DNA of 64,000 bases from Streptomyces apocyni. Lineage in GTDB: Bacteria > Actinomycetota > Actinomycetes > Streptomycetales > Streptomycetaceae. The translations under genes and the position numbers were made by a program. Shown piece by piece: positions 18,087-25,405 of the stretch. Every line of letters begins with the position of its first letter. Position 1 is the first letter of the stretch. The notes under the pieces are model-generated. The model worked only from the letters and a program-made list of their open reading frames with translations, had not been told where the DNA came from and searched no databases. The stretch lies in assembly GCF_009739465.1 (NCBI RefSeq), contig NZ_WHOM01000039.1, forward strand, positions 124,001 to 188,000, given 5' to 3'.

Positions 18087-18962
18087 ATGGCCTGGTACCC
18101 GGGCGCCATCAAGATGGAACTGCAGCCCGAGTCGGACGCCCAACCGGCGATCCGGCCGACGCAGTTCATCGTCCACAGCATCGTCGCGCCGTGGACTGCT
18201 CGCCGCACCTACGAGTACTGGCGCGACTCCACCAACCTCGAGTCGCACTTCGGCGTCGACTACCAGGGCGACGTGGGCCAGTACATCGGCACCGAAACCC
18301 GCGCGGACGCCAACGCGGGCGCCAACCGTAGGCACGACGGGACCGGCGCCGTCTCCGCCGAGACCGCCTCGAACCTCGAGGCCTCCGACCCGTGGAACGC
18401 GAAGCAGATCGAGAACCTGATCGCGATCGGCGTGTGGCTGCACGAGCGGCACGGCATTCCGCTACGGATCTGCCGCGGTCACGGCGACCCCGGGTTCGGC
18501 TACCACAGCATGTTCCCGCAGTGGTCCACGTCGGGCACCGCGTGCCCGGGCCGCGCCCGTATCCGGCAGTTCCGCGAGGTCGTGTTCCCGGGCATCGTCG
18601 CCCGCGCCAACGGCCACACCACCCCGCAGGAGGACGACATGGCCCTGACCCGCGAAGACATCGAGAAGGTCGCCCAGCGCGTGTGGGAGAAGGACCACTT
18701 CATCAACGTGCCCTGGGGCACTGAGACCAACGGGCAGTGGATGGCGAAGTCGATCCTCGTCGACAACGGCGCCCGACTGCGCGCCTTGCAGGCCGCGGTG
18801 ACCGAGCTGGCGGCGCGGGGCGCTGCCCGTGACGCGGTGCTGGCCCGGCTCGCTGAGGGCGGCGGGTTGAGCGCTGCGGACGCGCAGCGGGCCGCGGAGG
18901 CAGGCGCGACCGCGGCACTGGACCGGCTGGCGATCGCGCTGGCCGCAGAGGGAGAGGGCTGA
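18087..18962 (+). CDS. Endolysin: N-acetylmuramoyl-L-alanine amidase
   Basis: 291 residues, ATG after gaggagg. The N-terminal ~175 residues form an amidase_2/PGRP domain that cuts the bond between muramic acid and the stem peptide. Candidate zinc ligands are H30 (FIVHSIV), H140 (GFGYHSMF) and C153 (TACPGR). A GHGDPG segment precedes H140. The C-terminal part (about 185-291) is helical and contains no known cell-wall-binding repeat; it may mediate wall binding or oligomerisation. It is followed by the holin gene, so this is the lysis cassette. Confidence 0.9.
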   Translation: MAWYPGAIKMELQPESDAQPAIRPTQFIVHSIVAPWTARRTYEYWRDSTNLESHFGVDYQGDVGQYIGTETRADANAGANRRHDGTGAVSAETASNLEASDPWNAKQIENLIAIGVWLHERHGIPLRICRGHGDPGFGYHSMFPQWSTSGTACPGRARIRQFREVVFPGIVARANGHTTPQEDDMALTREDIEKVAQRVWEKDHFINVPWGTETNGQWMAKSILVDNGARLRALQAAVTELAARGAARDAVLARLAEGGGLSAADAQRAAEAGATAALDRLAIALAAEGEG

Positions 18963-18967
18963 TCACC

Positions 18968-19201
18968 ATGACTACAGGTGCTTTCTGGAAGGCCACGACG
19001 GAGCGGGCGGTGCGTACCGCTGCGCAGACTCTCGTGGCGGTGCTGGGGCTCGACACTACGGGGGTCCTGGACGTCGACTGGGGTGGCGGGCTGGCGCTGG
19101 CTGGGTCGGCTGCGCTGCTGGCGGTGCTCACCGCGGTCGCGTCGTCCGGTGCGGGCGGTGAAGGGCCGGGGCTGGCGGAGACCGTACGGAGCCGGGAGTG
19201 A
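18968..19201 (+). CDS. Holin
   Basis: 77 residues. The protein has a short helical start (FWKATTERAVRTAAQTLVAVLG), a turn with TGVLDVDW, and a hydrophobic segment ALAGSAALLAVLTAVASS at about 43-60. This pattern is that of the r1t-type holins of Gram-positive phages, which make the membrane lesion that frees the endolysin. It lies 5 bp after the amidase gene and overlaps the next start. Confidence 0.85.
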   Translation: MTTGAFWKATTERAVRTAAQTLVAVLGLDTTGVLDVDWGGGLALAGSAALLAVLTAVASSGAGGEGPGLAETVRSRE

Positions 19202-19449
19202 CCCCGCCCGAGCCGAACGTCGCGCTCGAACTGGAGCGGCTGCGCGGGGCAATGGAGGTCGGGTTCGCCCAGCTCAACGGACGCCTCGACGTTTCCCTAC
19301 AGCGCACCTCGCAGACGGAGGCCGACATCGACCAGCTCGAGCAACGCGTCGAAGCGCTCGAGCGGGCCCGCTGGCCCCTACCGTCGCTCGCCGCGCTCGT
19401 CGGCCTGGCCGCGCTGGGCCTGACTCTGTACGAGATCGCCGCCCGCTGA
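19198..19449 (+). CDS. Coiled-coil membrane protein of the lysis cassette
   Basis: 83 residues; GTG start overlaps the holin stop (GTGA). A predicted coiled coil at about 10-58 (heptad pattern through LERLRGAMEVGFAQLNGRLD and DIDQLEQRVEALERA) is followed by one membrane helix at about 61-80. The N-out/C-in or reverse topology is unclear. Proteins of this shape beside holins may act as a second holin or an antiholin. The role is inferred from position. Confidence 0.7.
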   Translation: MTPPEPNVALELERLRGAMEVGFAQLNGRLDVSLQRTSQTEADIDQLEQRVEALERARWPLPSLAALVGLAALGLTLYEIAAR

Positions 19450-19458
19450 AGCGCTTCT

Positions 19459-19488
19459 GCCCCCTCTCGCCTTTGGGCGGGAGGGGGC
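19459..19488 (+). terminator. Terminator after the lysis cassette
   Basis: A 13-bp stem with one G-T pair (GCCCCCTCTCGCC against GGCGGGAGGGGGC) and a short loop, followed by cttgtgctgttg. It starts 10 bp after the last lysis gene and ends the late operon. Confidence 0.8.
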
Positions 19489-19576
19489 CTTGTGCTGTTG
19501 GCACGGAGCATCAGGACTGCGGCTGGGTTTCAGGGGGCAGACGCCGCATCCTCGCCAGGGGCACCACAAGGGGCCG

Positions 19577-20095
19577 CTACGTCGTGCCGAATGTCACCCA
19601 GAAGATCACCGCCAGCGTGATCAGGATCGCCAGAACCGCAAACGTCGAGACAAACCAGCGACGCTTCCACGCTAGGACCCGATCGTTCGTTGCGATGCCA
19701 TCCTTCGCGTCCAAGATGAGCTGTTCGATGCACTGGTCTACGGTCCGGTTCGGCACACCGCACCAGTCGGGCTTGGTGTGGGCAATCGTCCAGTCTGGCG
19801 CCTTCCACCCCGTCGGCAGCAAGATCATGCAGGTAGCGGCCAGGCAGTAGGCCACCCCGATAAGCAACAGAATGACCATCCATCGCTCCAGCCCGCCATC
19901 GGAGGCCCCAAAGCCGAAGACGATCGCCGATCCAAGGATGACGACCTCAAGGAGTGAGAGCGACCGGGCACGCAGCCCTGTGAGGATGTCATTTTGCAGG
20001 TCACGGCGTTCGCGTGCGAGGTCCAGAGCGAGCTTCAGCCGCGGGTTGGGGCCGACTGACGAAGATGCTGACCTCCGCGGAAGCATTTCGATCAT
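19577..20095 (-). CDS. Three-helix membrane protein, possible prophage moron
   Basis: 172 residues. The order is a charged helical N-terminus (about 17-45), a membrane helix (about 47-64), a second (about 71-93), a soluble stretch with DWTIAHTKPDWCG and a helix EQLILDAKDGIATNDRVLAWKRR, and a third membrane helix (about 149-168). It is transcribed opposite to the lysis genes and stands alone. Lone opposite-strand membrane genes at this place in prophages are often expressed in the lysogen and alter the host, for example by blocking superinfection. No family is recognised. Confidence 0.65.
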   Translation of the reverse strand: MIEMLPRRSASSSVGPNPRLKLALDLARERRDLQNDILTGLRARSLSLLEVVILGSAIVFGFGASDGGLERWMVILLLIGVAYCLAATCMILLPTGWKAPDWTIAHTKPDWCGVPNRTVDQCIEQLILDAKDGIATNDRVLAWKRRWFVSTFAVLAILITLAVIFWVTFGTT

Positions 20096-20255
20096 CTCGC
20101 TGCCATCTGGCTGGGCGGTGCCCCTCCCGGCAATTTCATGATGCGCTTCCAGTCCATGGGGCGCGAGCGCAGCAGGGCTGAAACGGCACCACCAGAGCTA
20201 GACACCGCCACCTCCCGCGTCACCAGTTCCTCGTACCGCCCGCTTGAACGACGAC

Positions 20256-20290
20256 GCCCCCTGCACGGTCCACGCGGCCGTGCAGGGGGC
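20256..20290 (+). terminator. Strong hairpin between the membrane gene and the XRE gene
   Basis: A perfect 13-bp stem (GCCCCCTGCACGG against its complement) with a 9-base loop, followed by gtttcgtt on the plus strand. It can work in both directions. No rightward gene ends here, so it may insulate the leftward membrane gene. Confidence 0.65.
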
Positions 20291-20307
20291 GTTTCGTTAT
20301 GCCCCAA

Positions 20308-20329
20308 GGGTGGGCGCCAGTGCCCACCC
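20308..20329 (-). terminator. Hairpin after the XRE regulator gene
   Basis: An 8-bp perfect stem GGGTGGGC/GCCCACCC directly after the stop of the leftward regulator gene; together with the hairpin at 20256 it ends that operon. Confidence 0.6.
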
Positions 20330-20333
20330 CTTG

Positions 20334-21185
20334 TCAGTGGAGTCCGTCGATGGCCTTCACTACCAGGGCCCGTGCCTCCGCCCCGTACACCGCCAAAGCG
20401 CGGAGCTGCTCGAACGCCTTCAGGTATTCGGTCACCTCGGACGGCTGGGTGACGGTCACTCGGGCCGTCAGTAGTTCAACAGCCACAAGGACGTCGTCGT
20501 AGACATGAAACGCCTCCAGGGGCCGGATTGGCCTCTCGGGCAAGTCAGCGGGGATGACACCCAACGACACGGCTGGCAACGCGCCCGCCGACAGCAGGTG
20601 GCCAAGCTGGGCGGCCATGGCTTCCGAGTCGCCCATCCGGTAGTGCAGCGCCGACTCCTCGACGAGCAGCACGAACCGACGGCCGGATTCATGAATGACG
20701 CGCGAGCGCTGAAGGCGCGCGGCCGCAGCGGCGGCCGAGTCGTCCGGCGCACCGTGGAACGTCGCGATGGTGTGCAAAAGGGCTGCGGCGTAGCCCTCGG
20801 TCTGCACCAGACCAGGAATGATCCTCGACGAGTAGATGCGGAACAGGTGGGTCTTCCGGAACAGGTCACCGTAGGACTCCTGTACCTGCCGCAGCCCTGT
20901 GCGCATCTTCCGGCGCCACTCGGTGTACATGGACTCAGCATTGCGGGAGGCGTCAACCAGATCCGCCGCCTGGTCGCTGGCGTCGCACGCCTGGCACCAG
21001 GCCCGGATATCAGCAACCGAGGGCGCTGTGCGAGCGGTCTCGATGCGGGAGGTCTTGCTGTAGTGCCAGCCGCACCGTTCGGCCAGCTCGATCACAGTCA
21101 ATCCGGCGTCTTGCCGTAGCTCCTTCAGACGCTTTCCTACGGCCTCTCGCGCGGCCTGCGCCGAGGACGACGGTGATGTGGGCAT
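20334..21185 (-). CDS. XRE-family regulator with DUF5753 domain
   Basis: 283 residues. An N-terminal helix-turn-helix (about 16-70, with GLTVIELAERCGWHYSKTSRIETAR) is followed by a DUF5753 domain (about 95-275) with IYSSRIIPGLVQTEGYAAALL and EESALHY, hallmark segments of this family. The family is very common in Streptomyces and is often called Scr1-like, antitoxin-like; members normally pair with a small partner protein. Here the two genes upstream in the operon (DUF6879 and an 88-residue protein) are the likely partners. It probably represses its own operon from the palindrome at 22082. Confidence 0.88.
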   Translation of the reverse strand: MPTSPSSSAQAAREAVGKRLKELRQDAGLTVIELAERCGWHYSKTSRIETARTAPSVADIRAWCQACDASDQAADLVDASRNAESMYTEWRRKMRTGLRQVQESYGDLFRKTHLFRIYSSRIIPGLVQTEGYAAALLHTIATFHGAPDDSAAAAAARLQRSRVIHESGRRFVLLVEESALHYRMGDSEAMAAQLGHLLSAGALPAVSLGVIPADLPERPIRPLEAFHVYDDVLVAVELLTARVTVTQPSEVTEYLKAFEQLRALAVYGAEARALVVKAIDGLH

Positions 21186-21210
21186 GAGCTGACCTGTCCG
21201 GTGCGTGCTG

Positions 21211-21738
21211 TCAGTGGAGCTCGTACTCGTCGTGCGGGACGGCCCGTTCCCACACTGCCTCGAACGCGGCCGTGCACAGCTTCACTGTGGCTGGGTCCTC
21301 GTTGAGTTCGTGTCCGATGAGGGCGCCGTCGCCGCTGAAGAACCCGAAGCGGACCAGCTTCCCATCGAAGATCCAGAAGTCATTGCCCGGCAGTGCAATG
21401 TCCGAGGCGTGGCGGCGCGGCAGCCACCGGACTTGTTCACCGGCTGCGAGGTTGACCGGTGTTCCGGCGTGCTCGTAGCGGATGTACTCCGTGACCGGCT
21501 CGGAGACAACGCGGGCCCGACGCACCGCAGCCCCACGGGCCGATGCGCGCCGTACCGTACTCGTCCACTCCCGCCAGTAGTCCGAGTCTGGGTCGTTGGG
21601 GCGTTCGCCGGTTTCCTGCCAATGCTGGAAGTGGCTGTTCTCCTTGGATACGGCGTACACGTCCCGCATCTCGAGGTGCACCGCGGAGTGCTGGGCGGCA
21701 TCAAGCAGTTCACCGATCGGCGGAACGGTCGAGGTCAT
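21211..21738 (-). CDS. DUF6879 family protein
   Basis: 175 residues. The segments HLEMRDVYAVSKENSHFQHW near 21-40, WREWTSTVRRASARGAAVRRARVVSEPVTEYIRYE, and WLPRRHASDIALPGNDFWIFDG are characteristic of DUF6879, a family of Streptomyces proteins found next to DUF5753 regulators. The biochemical role is unknown; a partner or effector role beside the antitoxin-like regulator is inferred from repeated gene pairing. It overlaps the upstream 88-residue gene by 29 bp, which indicates coupled translation. Confidence 0.85.
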   Translation of the reverse strand: MTSTVPPIGELLDAAQHSAVHLEMRDVYAVSKENSHFQHWQETGERPNDPDSDYWREWTSTVRRASARGAAVRRARVVSEPVTEYIRYEHAGTPVNLAAGEQVRWLPRRHASDIALPGNDFWIFDGKLVRFGFFSGDGALIGHELNEDPATVKLCTAAFEAVWERAVPHDEYELH

Positions 21739-21976
21739 CGCATGCCTTCCTGATGATGTGCGTCATACGGGCGGGGATTCGAATGATGGTCTCGTGCGGC
21801 GGGACCCCGGGGGCGTGGCCGGGTGCGGTTCCGCCTTCGCTGTAGATGCGAGCCTCCTCGTCCGGTGTCGCAGTCCAGCCCTGGAACAGGAGCTCTTGCT
21901 TGTCTGTGTCGACCCATACCGTTGGGCTGTCACCGGTTTCGGTGTCGGGATCGATCCCGACGAACAGTAGTGGCAC
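21710..21976 (-). CDS. Small protein of the DUF6879 operon
   Basis: 88 residues from GTG. It begins PLLFVGIDPDTETGDSPTVWVD and has a middle segment DKQELLFQGWTATPDEEARI, then a helical C-terminal half (ETIIRIPARMTHIIRKACDDL). Small proteins with this pattern are usual as first gene of DUF6879 operons in Streptomyces. Function unknown. The operon reads small protein, DUF6879, XRE. Confidence 0.7.
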   Translation of the reverse strand: MPLLFVGIDPDTETGDSPTVWVDTDKQELLFQGWTATPDEEARIYSEGGTAPGHAPGVPPHETIIRIPARMTHIIRKACDDLDRSADR

Positions 21977-22081
21977 GTCAGCCTCCGACGATCAGCTTGT
22001 GCATGTGTTTGCGACACCGTCCTGCTGGGACGAGTTGACGTCAAGGGCGTGAAGTGGCCAGGCCCAGGACACTTGAAATCA

Positions 22082-22099
22082 TGTGCAAAAGAATGCACA
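22082..22099. promoter_or_regulatory. Palindrome TGTGCA-N6-TGCACA, probable operator
   Basis: A perfect 6-bp inverted repeat with a 6-base A-rich spacer lies between the leftward XRE/DUF6879 operon (start 21976) and the rightward DUF6415 operon (start 22219). A further TGTGCA half-site is at 21998-22003. Position and symmetry fit binding by the XRE regulator as a dimer controlling both operons. Confidence 0.55.
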
Positions 22100-22218
22100 A
22101 GAGTGGTGGTGCTGCACGGCGTCTCTCTAGCGTCGTGACCTGCGGCAGCCCCACAGTCCTGGCCGCGCACACGCCGCACATCCAGGCCGGGCGGACCACT
22201 TCACCGGAAGGCATCCGG

Positions 22219-22566
22219 ATGACCACCACCCACGACGCCAGACCAGCAACTCCTGTGAGCTCCATCGCCGTGCTCATCGATGAGGCGCTGGACGCGACGG
22301 GCATCCTCCCCCCGCACGAACGGCTCGTCGAGCTGAACGACCAGTTGCGCGCCGAGCTGGAGCGTCTCCTGCCGATCGTGCAGCAGCACACTGACGGCCT
22401 GCCCCGCGGCGGCATGCAGTGGTACGGGCGGCAGTGCGTCCTGGACGACACCCGCGAAGTCCTGGCCCGCGACCTTGGTACCGGCCTGCGGTCGGCCGCG
22501 ATCCAGGTACATCGCCTAGCGCGGCACTGTGTCTGGCTGGCCGAGTACGCGGAGGAGGTGCGGTGA
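22219..22566 (+). CDS. DUF6415 family protein
   Basis: 115 residues. The ATG after ggaagg is chosen; an upstream in-frame ATG would place the palindromic operator inside the gene. The helical sequence VLIDEALDATGILPPHERLVELNDQLRAEL and the LLPIVQQHTDGLPRGGMQWYGRQ segment are typical of DUF6415 proteins, which in Streptomyces sit next to DUF5753/DUF6879 genes or small zinc proteins. Function unknown. The stop overlaps the next GTG. Confidence 0.7.
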   Translation: MTTTHDARPATPVSSIAVLIDEALDATGILPPHERLVELNDQLRAELERLLPIVQQHTDGLPRGGMQWYGRQCVLDDTREVLARDLGTGLRSAAIQVHRLARHCVWLAEYAEEVR

Positions 22567-22724
22567 AGATCTGCGGACGTTGCGACCGGTCGATCCGAGA
22601 CGGCGAGCCGTACACCTCGCATGACATCTGTTCGGCGTCAGGCGGGGGCGCGACCGTCTACCGGCACGTCGCCCTGTGCCCGAAGGTGCCGACCCAGACC
22701 ACTCAAGGGTCCGTGCGCCACTGA
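22563..22724 (+). CDS. Small zinc-ribbon protein
   Basis: 53 residues; GTG overlapping the DUF6415 stop (GTGA). It has CGRC at 4-7 and two further cysteines (C23 and C39), with RSIRDGEPYTSHD near 9-21. This is a treble-clef or zinc-ribbon-like peptide. Its coupling to DUF6415 suggests joint action. Function unknown. Confidence 0.6.
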   Translation: MKICGRCDRSIRDGEPYTSHDICSASGGGATVYRHVALCPKVPTQTTQGSVRH

Positions 22725-22775
22725 GGCTCCCGTCCGTCCTTGTACCCCGTGAGCTCCTGGGGATAGACGGGACCA

Positions 22776-22807
22776 GGCCCCGGCCGGACGCCGATCCGGC
22801 CGGGGCC
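22776..22807 (+). terminator. Terminator after the DUF6415 operon
   Basis: A perfect 13-bp stem (GGCCCCGGCCGGA against its complement) with a 6-base loop, 52 bp after the zinc-ribbon gene. No clear T-run follows, as is usual in Streptomyces. Confidence 0.75.
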
Positions 22808-22872
22808 ACTGCATGTCTTGATCGCCAGCCTCTCGGGCCAGCAGCGGGCCAGCTAGCGATCTCCAGCCCACA

Positions 22873-22899
22873 AGAAAGGCCCCCACCTCGGTGGGGGCC
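22873..22899 (-). terminator. Terminator of the tRNA-Met gene
   Basis: Stem GGCCCCCACC/GGTGGGGGCC of 10 bp with a 2-base loop; on the minus strand it is followed by TTTCTTG. It lies 47 bp beyond the tRNA 3' end and fits its transcript. If the prophage joined at the tRNA 3' end, this terminator may be phage-borne. Confidence 0.7.
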
Positions 22900-22945
22900 A
22901 TCGCGTTGTGCCTGCTTAAAACGTTCCTGCAGGGGCAACGGAGAG

Positions 22946-23019
22946 TGGGGCGGGTGGGACTCGAACCCACGGCCGACGGATTATGAGTCCGCTGCTCTAA
23001 CCGGCTGAGCTACCGCCCC
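22946..23019 (-). tRNA. tRNA-Met (anticodon CAT)
   Basis: A complete cloverleaf: acceptor GGGGCGG/CCGCCCC, D-stem GCTC/GAGC, anticodon stem GCGGA/TCCGT with loop CTCATAA (anticodon CAT), T-arm GTGGG-TTCGAGT-CCCAC, discriminator A; CCA is not encoded. CAT could also be read as tRNA-Ile2 after lysidine modification; elongator Met is preferred. Its 3' end faces the prophage. Confidence 0.92.
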
Positions 23020-23150
23020 AAAGCGGCGTGTCGCGTACACGTGTGCGCGCCGTCTGCCGCAGCATAGCCGCTCATACGATCTCTCGCGTCGGATGGTCGG
23101 CTCTGCACGACCATGAGGACCGCGCTGCTGCCCGCGCGGTTCCCTCAGGC

Positions 23151-23176
23151 ATGAAAAAGGACCCCAGAGGGGTCCT
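23151..23176 (-). terminator. Terminator of the tRNA-Asn pair
   Basis: A perfect 8-bp stem AGGACCCC/GGGGTCCT with a 3-base loop, followed on the minus strand by TTTTTC, eleven bases past the 3' end of the nearer tRNA-Asn. This is a textbook intrinsic terminator. Confidence 0.9.
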
Positions 23177-23186
23177 CTTCCACCAG

Positions 23187-23259
23187 CTCTCCCGACTGGA
23201 CTCGAACCAGTAACCTGCCGGTTAACAGCCGGCTGCTCTGCCAATTGAGCTACAGGAGA
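23187..23259 (-). tRNA. tRNA-Asn (GTT), copy 2 of the tandem
   Basis: Acceptor TCTCCTG/CGGGAGA, D-arm GCTC/GAGC, anticodon stem GCCGG/CCGGC with loop CTGTTAA (anticodon GTT), T-arm with TTCGAGT. Discriminator G; CCA not encoded. It repeats its neighbour with differences only in the acceptor stem. Confidence 0.95.
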
Positions 23260-23264
23260 CCGAG

Positions 23265-23337
23265 CTCCCCCGACTGGACTCGAACCAGTAACCTGCCGGT
23301 TAACAGCCGGCTGCTCTGCCAATTGAGCTACAGGGGA
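23265..23337 (-). tRNA. tRNA-Asn (GTT), copy 1 of the tandem
   Basis: Same cloverleaf as its neighbour, acceptor TCCCCTG/CGGGGGA. The genes are five bases apart and are probably co-transcribed leftward to the terminator at 23151. Confidence 0.95.
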
Positions 23338-23485
23338 ACGCCTCGTTGCAGCAAACTCACCTACCTGGGGTTTCCCGGGCGGCGTGTGCTCGCTGCGACA
23401 CATACATTAGCGCAAGCAGGGGGGTGCTCCGCCAATCGGTATCGGCAGGTCGGCAACGACCGGACGGAAGGGAAGGGTGGCAGCC

Positions 23486-23794
23486 ATGCGGTACAAGCTC
23501 ACGTTCGTCGCCGGACTGGCCATCGGGTACGTCATCGGAACCCGGGCGGGGCGAGAGCGCTACGAGCAGCTCAGGAAGTCCGCCCGGGAGCTCGCGCAGA
23601 ACCCGGCCGTGCGGAACGCGGCGGAGTCCGCGGCGCAGGGCGGCCGGGAGTTCGCGGGCAAGGCCTTCACGTCGGTGAGCGACAAGGTCGGGGACAAGAT
23701 GCCCGACTCGGTCGCCGAGCGGGTGCGCTCGCTCAGGGAGAAGACCCAGCGCGGTCTGGGCGAGGAGGACGACTGGGGGACGAGCAACACCTGA
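23486..23794 (+). CDS. YtxH-like small membrane-anchored protein
   Basis: 102 residues; ATG eight bases after gaaggg. An N-terminal hydrophobic stretch (LTFVAGLAIGYVIGTRAGRERYEQL) is the signature start of YtxH-type proteins, followed by a helical, charged body (about 28-90) and an acidic end. YtxH proteins in Gram-positive bacteria are general stress or envelope-associated with unknown mechanism. It stands alone between the tRNA genes and the sugar kinase. Confidence 0.75.
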   Translation: MRYKLTFVAGLAIGYVIGTRAGRERYEQLRKSARELAQNPAVRNAAESAAQGGREFAGKAFTSVSDKVGDKMPDSVAERVRSLREKTQRGLGEEDDWGTSNT

Positions 23795-23871
23795 GAGGCG
23801 ACGAGAGGCGTGTTGTGGTGCGTGGGGCTCCGGAGGGCCGCGTGGTTCTGGCGTAGGGCAGACTCTCCGGC

Positions 23872-25317
23872 ATGGGGATAGTCGCCGGGTTGGACAGCTC
23901 GTCCGAGTTCACACGCATCATCGTCTGCGACACCGACACGGGTGCCGTACTGAAGCAGGGCTACGCCCCGCATCCGCTCGAAGGGCGCCCGTCGGACGTG
24001 GATCCACAGGCCTGGCTGCTCTCGCTGGGCGAGGCCGCCGCCGGTGGGCTGCTGGAAGGCGTGCAGGCCATCGGCGTCTCCGCGCAGCAGAACGCGGTCG
24101 TGCCGCTGGACGCGCAAGGCGCTGTCGTACGCCCCGCGATGACCGGGAGCGACAAGCGCGCCCAGGTGGCCGCGGCGGATCTGGTCGAGGCGCTGGGCGG
24201 GCGGCAGGCCTGGGCCCAGGCGGTGGGCTGCGTACCGCAGGCGGCGCAGCCGGTGGCCAAGCTGCGGTGGCTGGCGCGGACGGAACCCGAGGCGGCCCAG
24301 CGCACCGCCCTGGTGATGCAGGCCCACGACTGGCTGGTGTGGCAGTTGCTCGGCCGCCCAGCGCGGCAGACGGCGGACCGCGGCGGGGCGTCGGGGACGG
24401 GCTACTGGTCGGCGACGACCGGCGCGTACCGCCCGGATCTGGCGGAGCTCGCGCTCGGTCACCCGGTGACGCTGCCGGACGTGCTCGGCCCCGCGGAGTC
24501 CGCCGGGACCACCCCGGAGGGACTGCTGATCTCGGCGGGTACCGGCGAGACGATGGCGGCGGCCTTCGGGCTCGGCATCGGCCCGGGAGACGCCGTGGTG
24601 TCGCTCGGCGCGTCCGGGTCGGTGATGGCCGTCCACCACGAAGGGCTGCCCGACCCGAGCGGCATGATCACCTCCCTCGCGGACGCGACCGGGATGCAGC
24701 TGCCGGTGGTACACACACTGAATGCCGTACGGGCGCTGCGCGGCACCGCCGACCTGCTGGGCACCGATCTTGAGGGGCTCTCCGCACTGGCGCTGAAGTC
24801 GACGCCCGGCTCGCACGGCTTGGTGCTGTTGCCGTATCTGGAGGGCGAGCGCACCCCGCAACTGCCGCACACCGCGGGCACCCTGAGCGGGCTGCGCCGG
24901 GAATCGATGAAGCCGGAACATCTGGCACGGGCGGCGTTCGAGGGCATGCTCTGCTCACTCACGGACGCGCTGGACGTGCTGCGCGGGCGCGGCGTCGAGG
25001 TACGCCGGGTGTTCCTGCTCGGCGCGGCGGCCGAACTGCCCGCGGTGCAGGCCGCGGCACCGATGCTGTTCGGAGCGCGGGTCGTCGTACCGCAGCCCGC
25101 CGACTACGCGGCGCTTGGCGCGGCGCGGCAGGCCGCCTGGGCGCTCGGCGTCTCGCAGGGGACACTCTCCCCGCACTCCCCGCCGGTCTGGCAGGAGGCC
25201 ACGGCGCAGGTCTTCGAGCCGGGTGACGAGCTGGCGGTGGGGCAGGCGGTGCGGCAGCAGTACGTGGCGGTGCGGGAGCAGACCCATCCGGGGGCCTTCG
25301 GGCACGGCGGTTCTTGA
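23872..25317 (+). CDS. FGGY-family carbohydrate kinase (xylulokinase-like)
   Basis: 481 residues. Phosphorylates a sugar with ATP. It begins with the actin-like phosphate loop region GIVAGLDSSSEFTRIIVCDT, then GVSAQQNAVVPLD near 73-85. The second FGGY domain has ISAGTGETMAAAFGLGIGPGDAVVSLGASGSVMA (about 220-252) and GVEVRRVFLLGAAAELPAVQ near 374-393. The family acts on xylulose, ribulose, glycerol and similar sugars; the substrate is not determined by sequence. A hexamer CAGACT seven bases before the ATG suggests a leaderless transcript. Confidence 0.88.
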   Translation: MGIVAGLDSSSEFTRIIVCDTDTGAVLKQGYAPHPLEGRPSDVDPQAWLLSLGEAAAGGLLEGVQAIGVSAQQNAVVPLDAQGAVVRPAMTGSDKRAQVAAADLVEALGGRQAWAQAVGCVPQAAQPVAKLRWLARTEPEAAQRTALVMQAHDWLVWQLLGRPARQTADRGGASGTGYWSATTGAYRPDLAELALGHPVTLPDVLGPAESAGTTPEGLLISAGTGETMAAAFGLGIGPGDAVVSLGASGSVMAVHHEGLPDPSGMITSLADATGMQLPVVHTLNAVRALRGTADLLGTDLEGLSALALKSTPGSHGLVLLPYLEGERTPQLPHTAGTLSGLRRESMKPEHLARAAFEGMLCSLTDALDVLRGRGVEVRRVFLLGAAAELPAVQAAAPMLFGARVVVPQPADYAALGAARQAAWALGVSQGTLSPHSPPVWQEATAQVFEPGDELAVGQAVRQQYVAVREQTHPGAFGHGGS

Positions 25318-25405
25318 CCAGGGATTGAGCTATTTCGTTGGGCTCTGGACCAGGGTGTGTCGGAAGATGGGGGAATCCAGCCCCGGCGACGGCGATAGGT
25401 AGCGC

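Larger units (their letters stand above)
1..22945. mobile_element. Prophage (late genes, lysis and regulatory block), left end outside the window
   Basis: A continuous rightward set of virion genes from terminase to lysis (about 0.4 to 19.5 kb), with tight spacing and start/stop overlaps, followed by a leftward membrane gene and a divergent regulatory block. The order (terminase, portal, MuF, scaffold, coat, head-tail, tail tube, frame-shifted chaperones, tape measure, tail tip, amidase, holin) is that of a long-tailed, non-contractile phage. No integrase or replication gene is visible, so these must lie to the left. The right limit is placed at the 3' end of the tRNA-Met gene as an inference; the regulatory block 20.3 to 22.7 kb could instead be chromosomal. 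Confidence 0.85.

Noticed and set aside
22041..22622. Minus-strand 193-codon frame across DUF6415
   Set aside because: Overlaps the operator and the better-supported plus-strand genes.
1..22945. Polyketide or nonribosomal peptide cluster in this window
   Set aside because: No synthase domains or precursor peptides with known modification enzymes are present anywhere.
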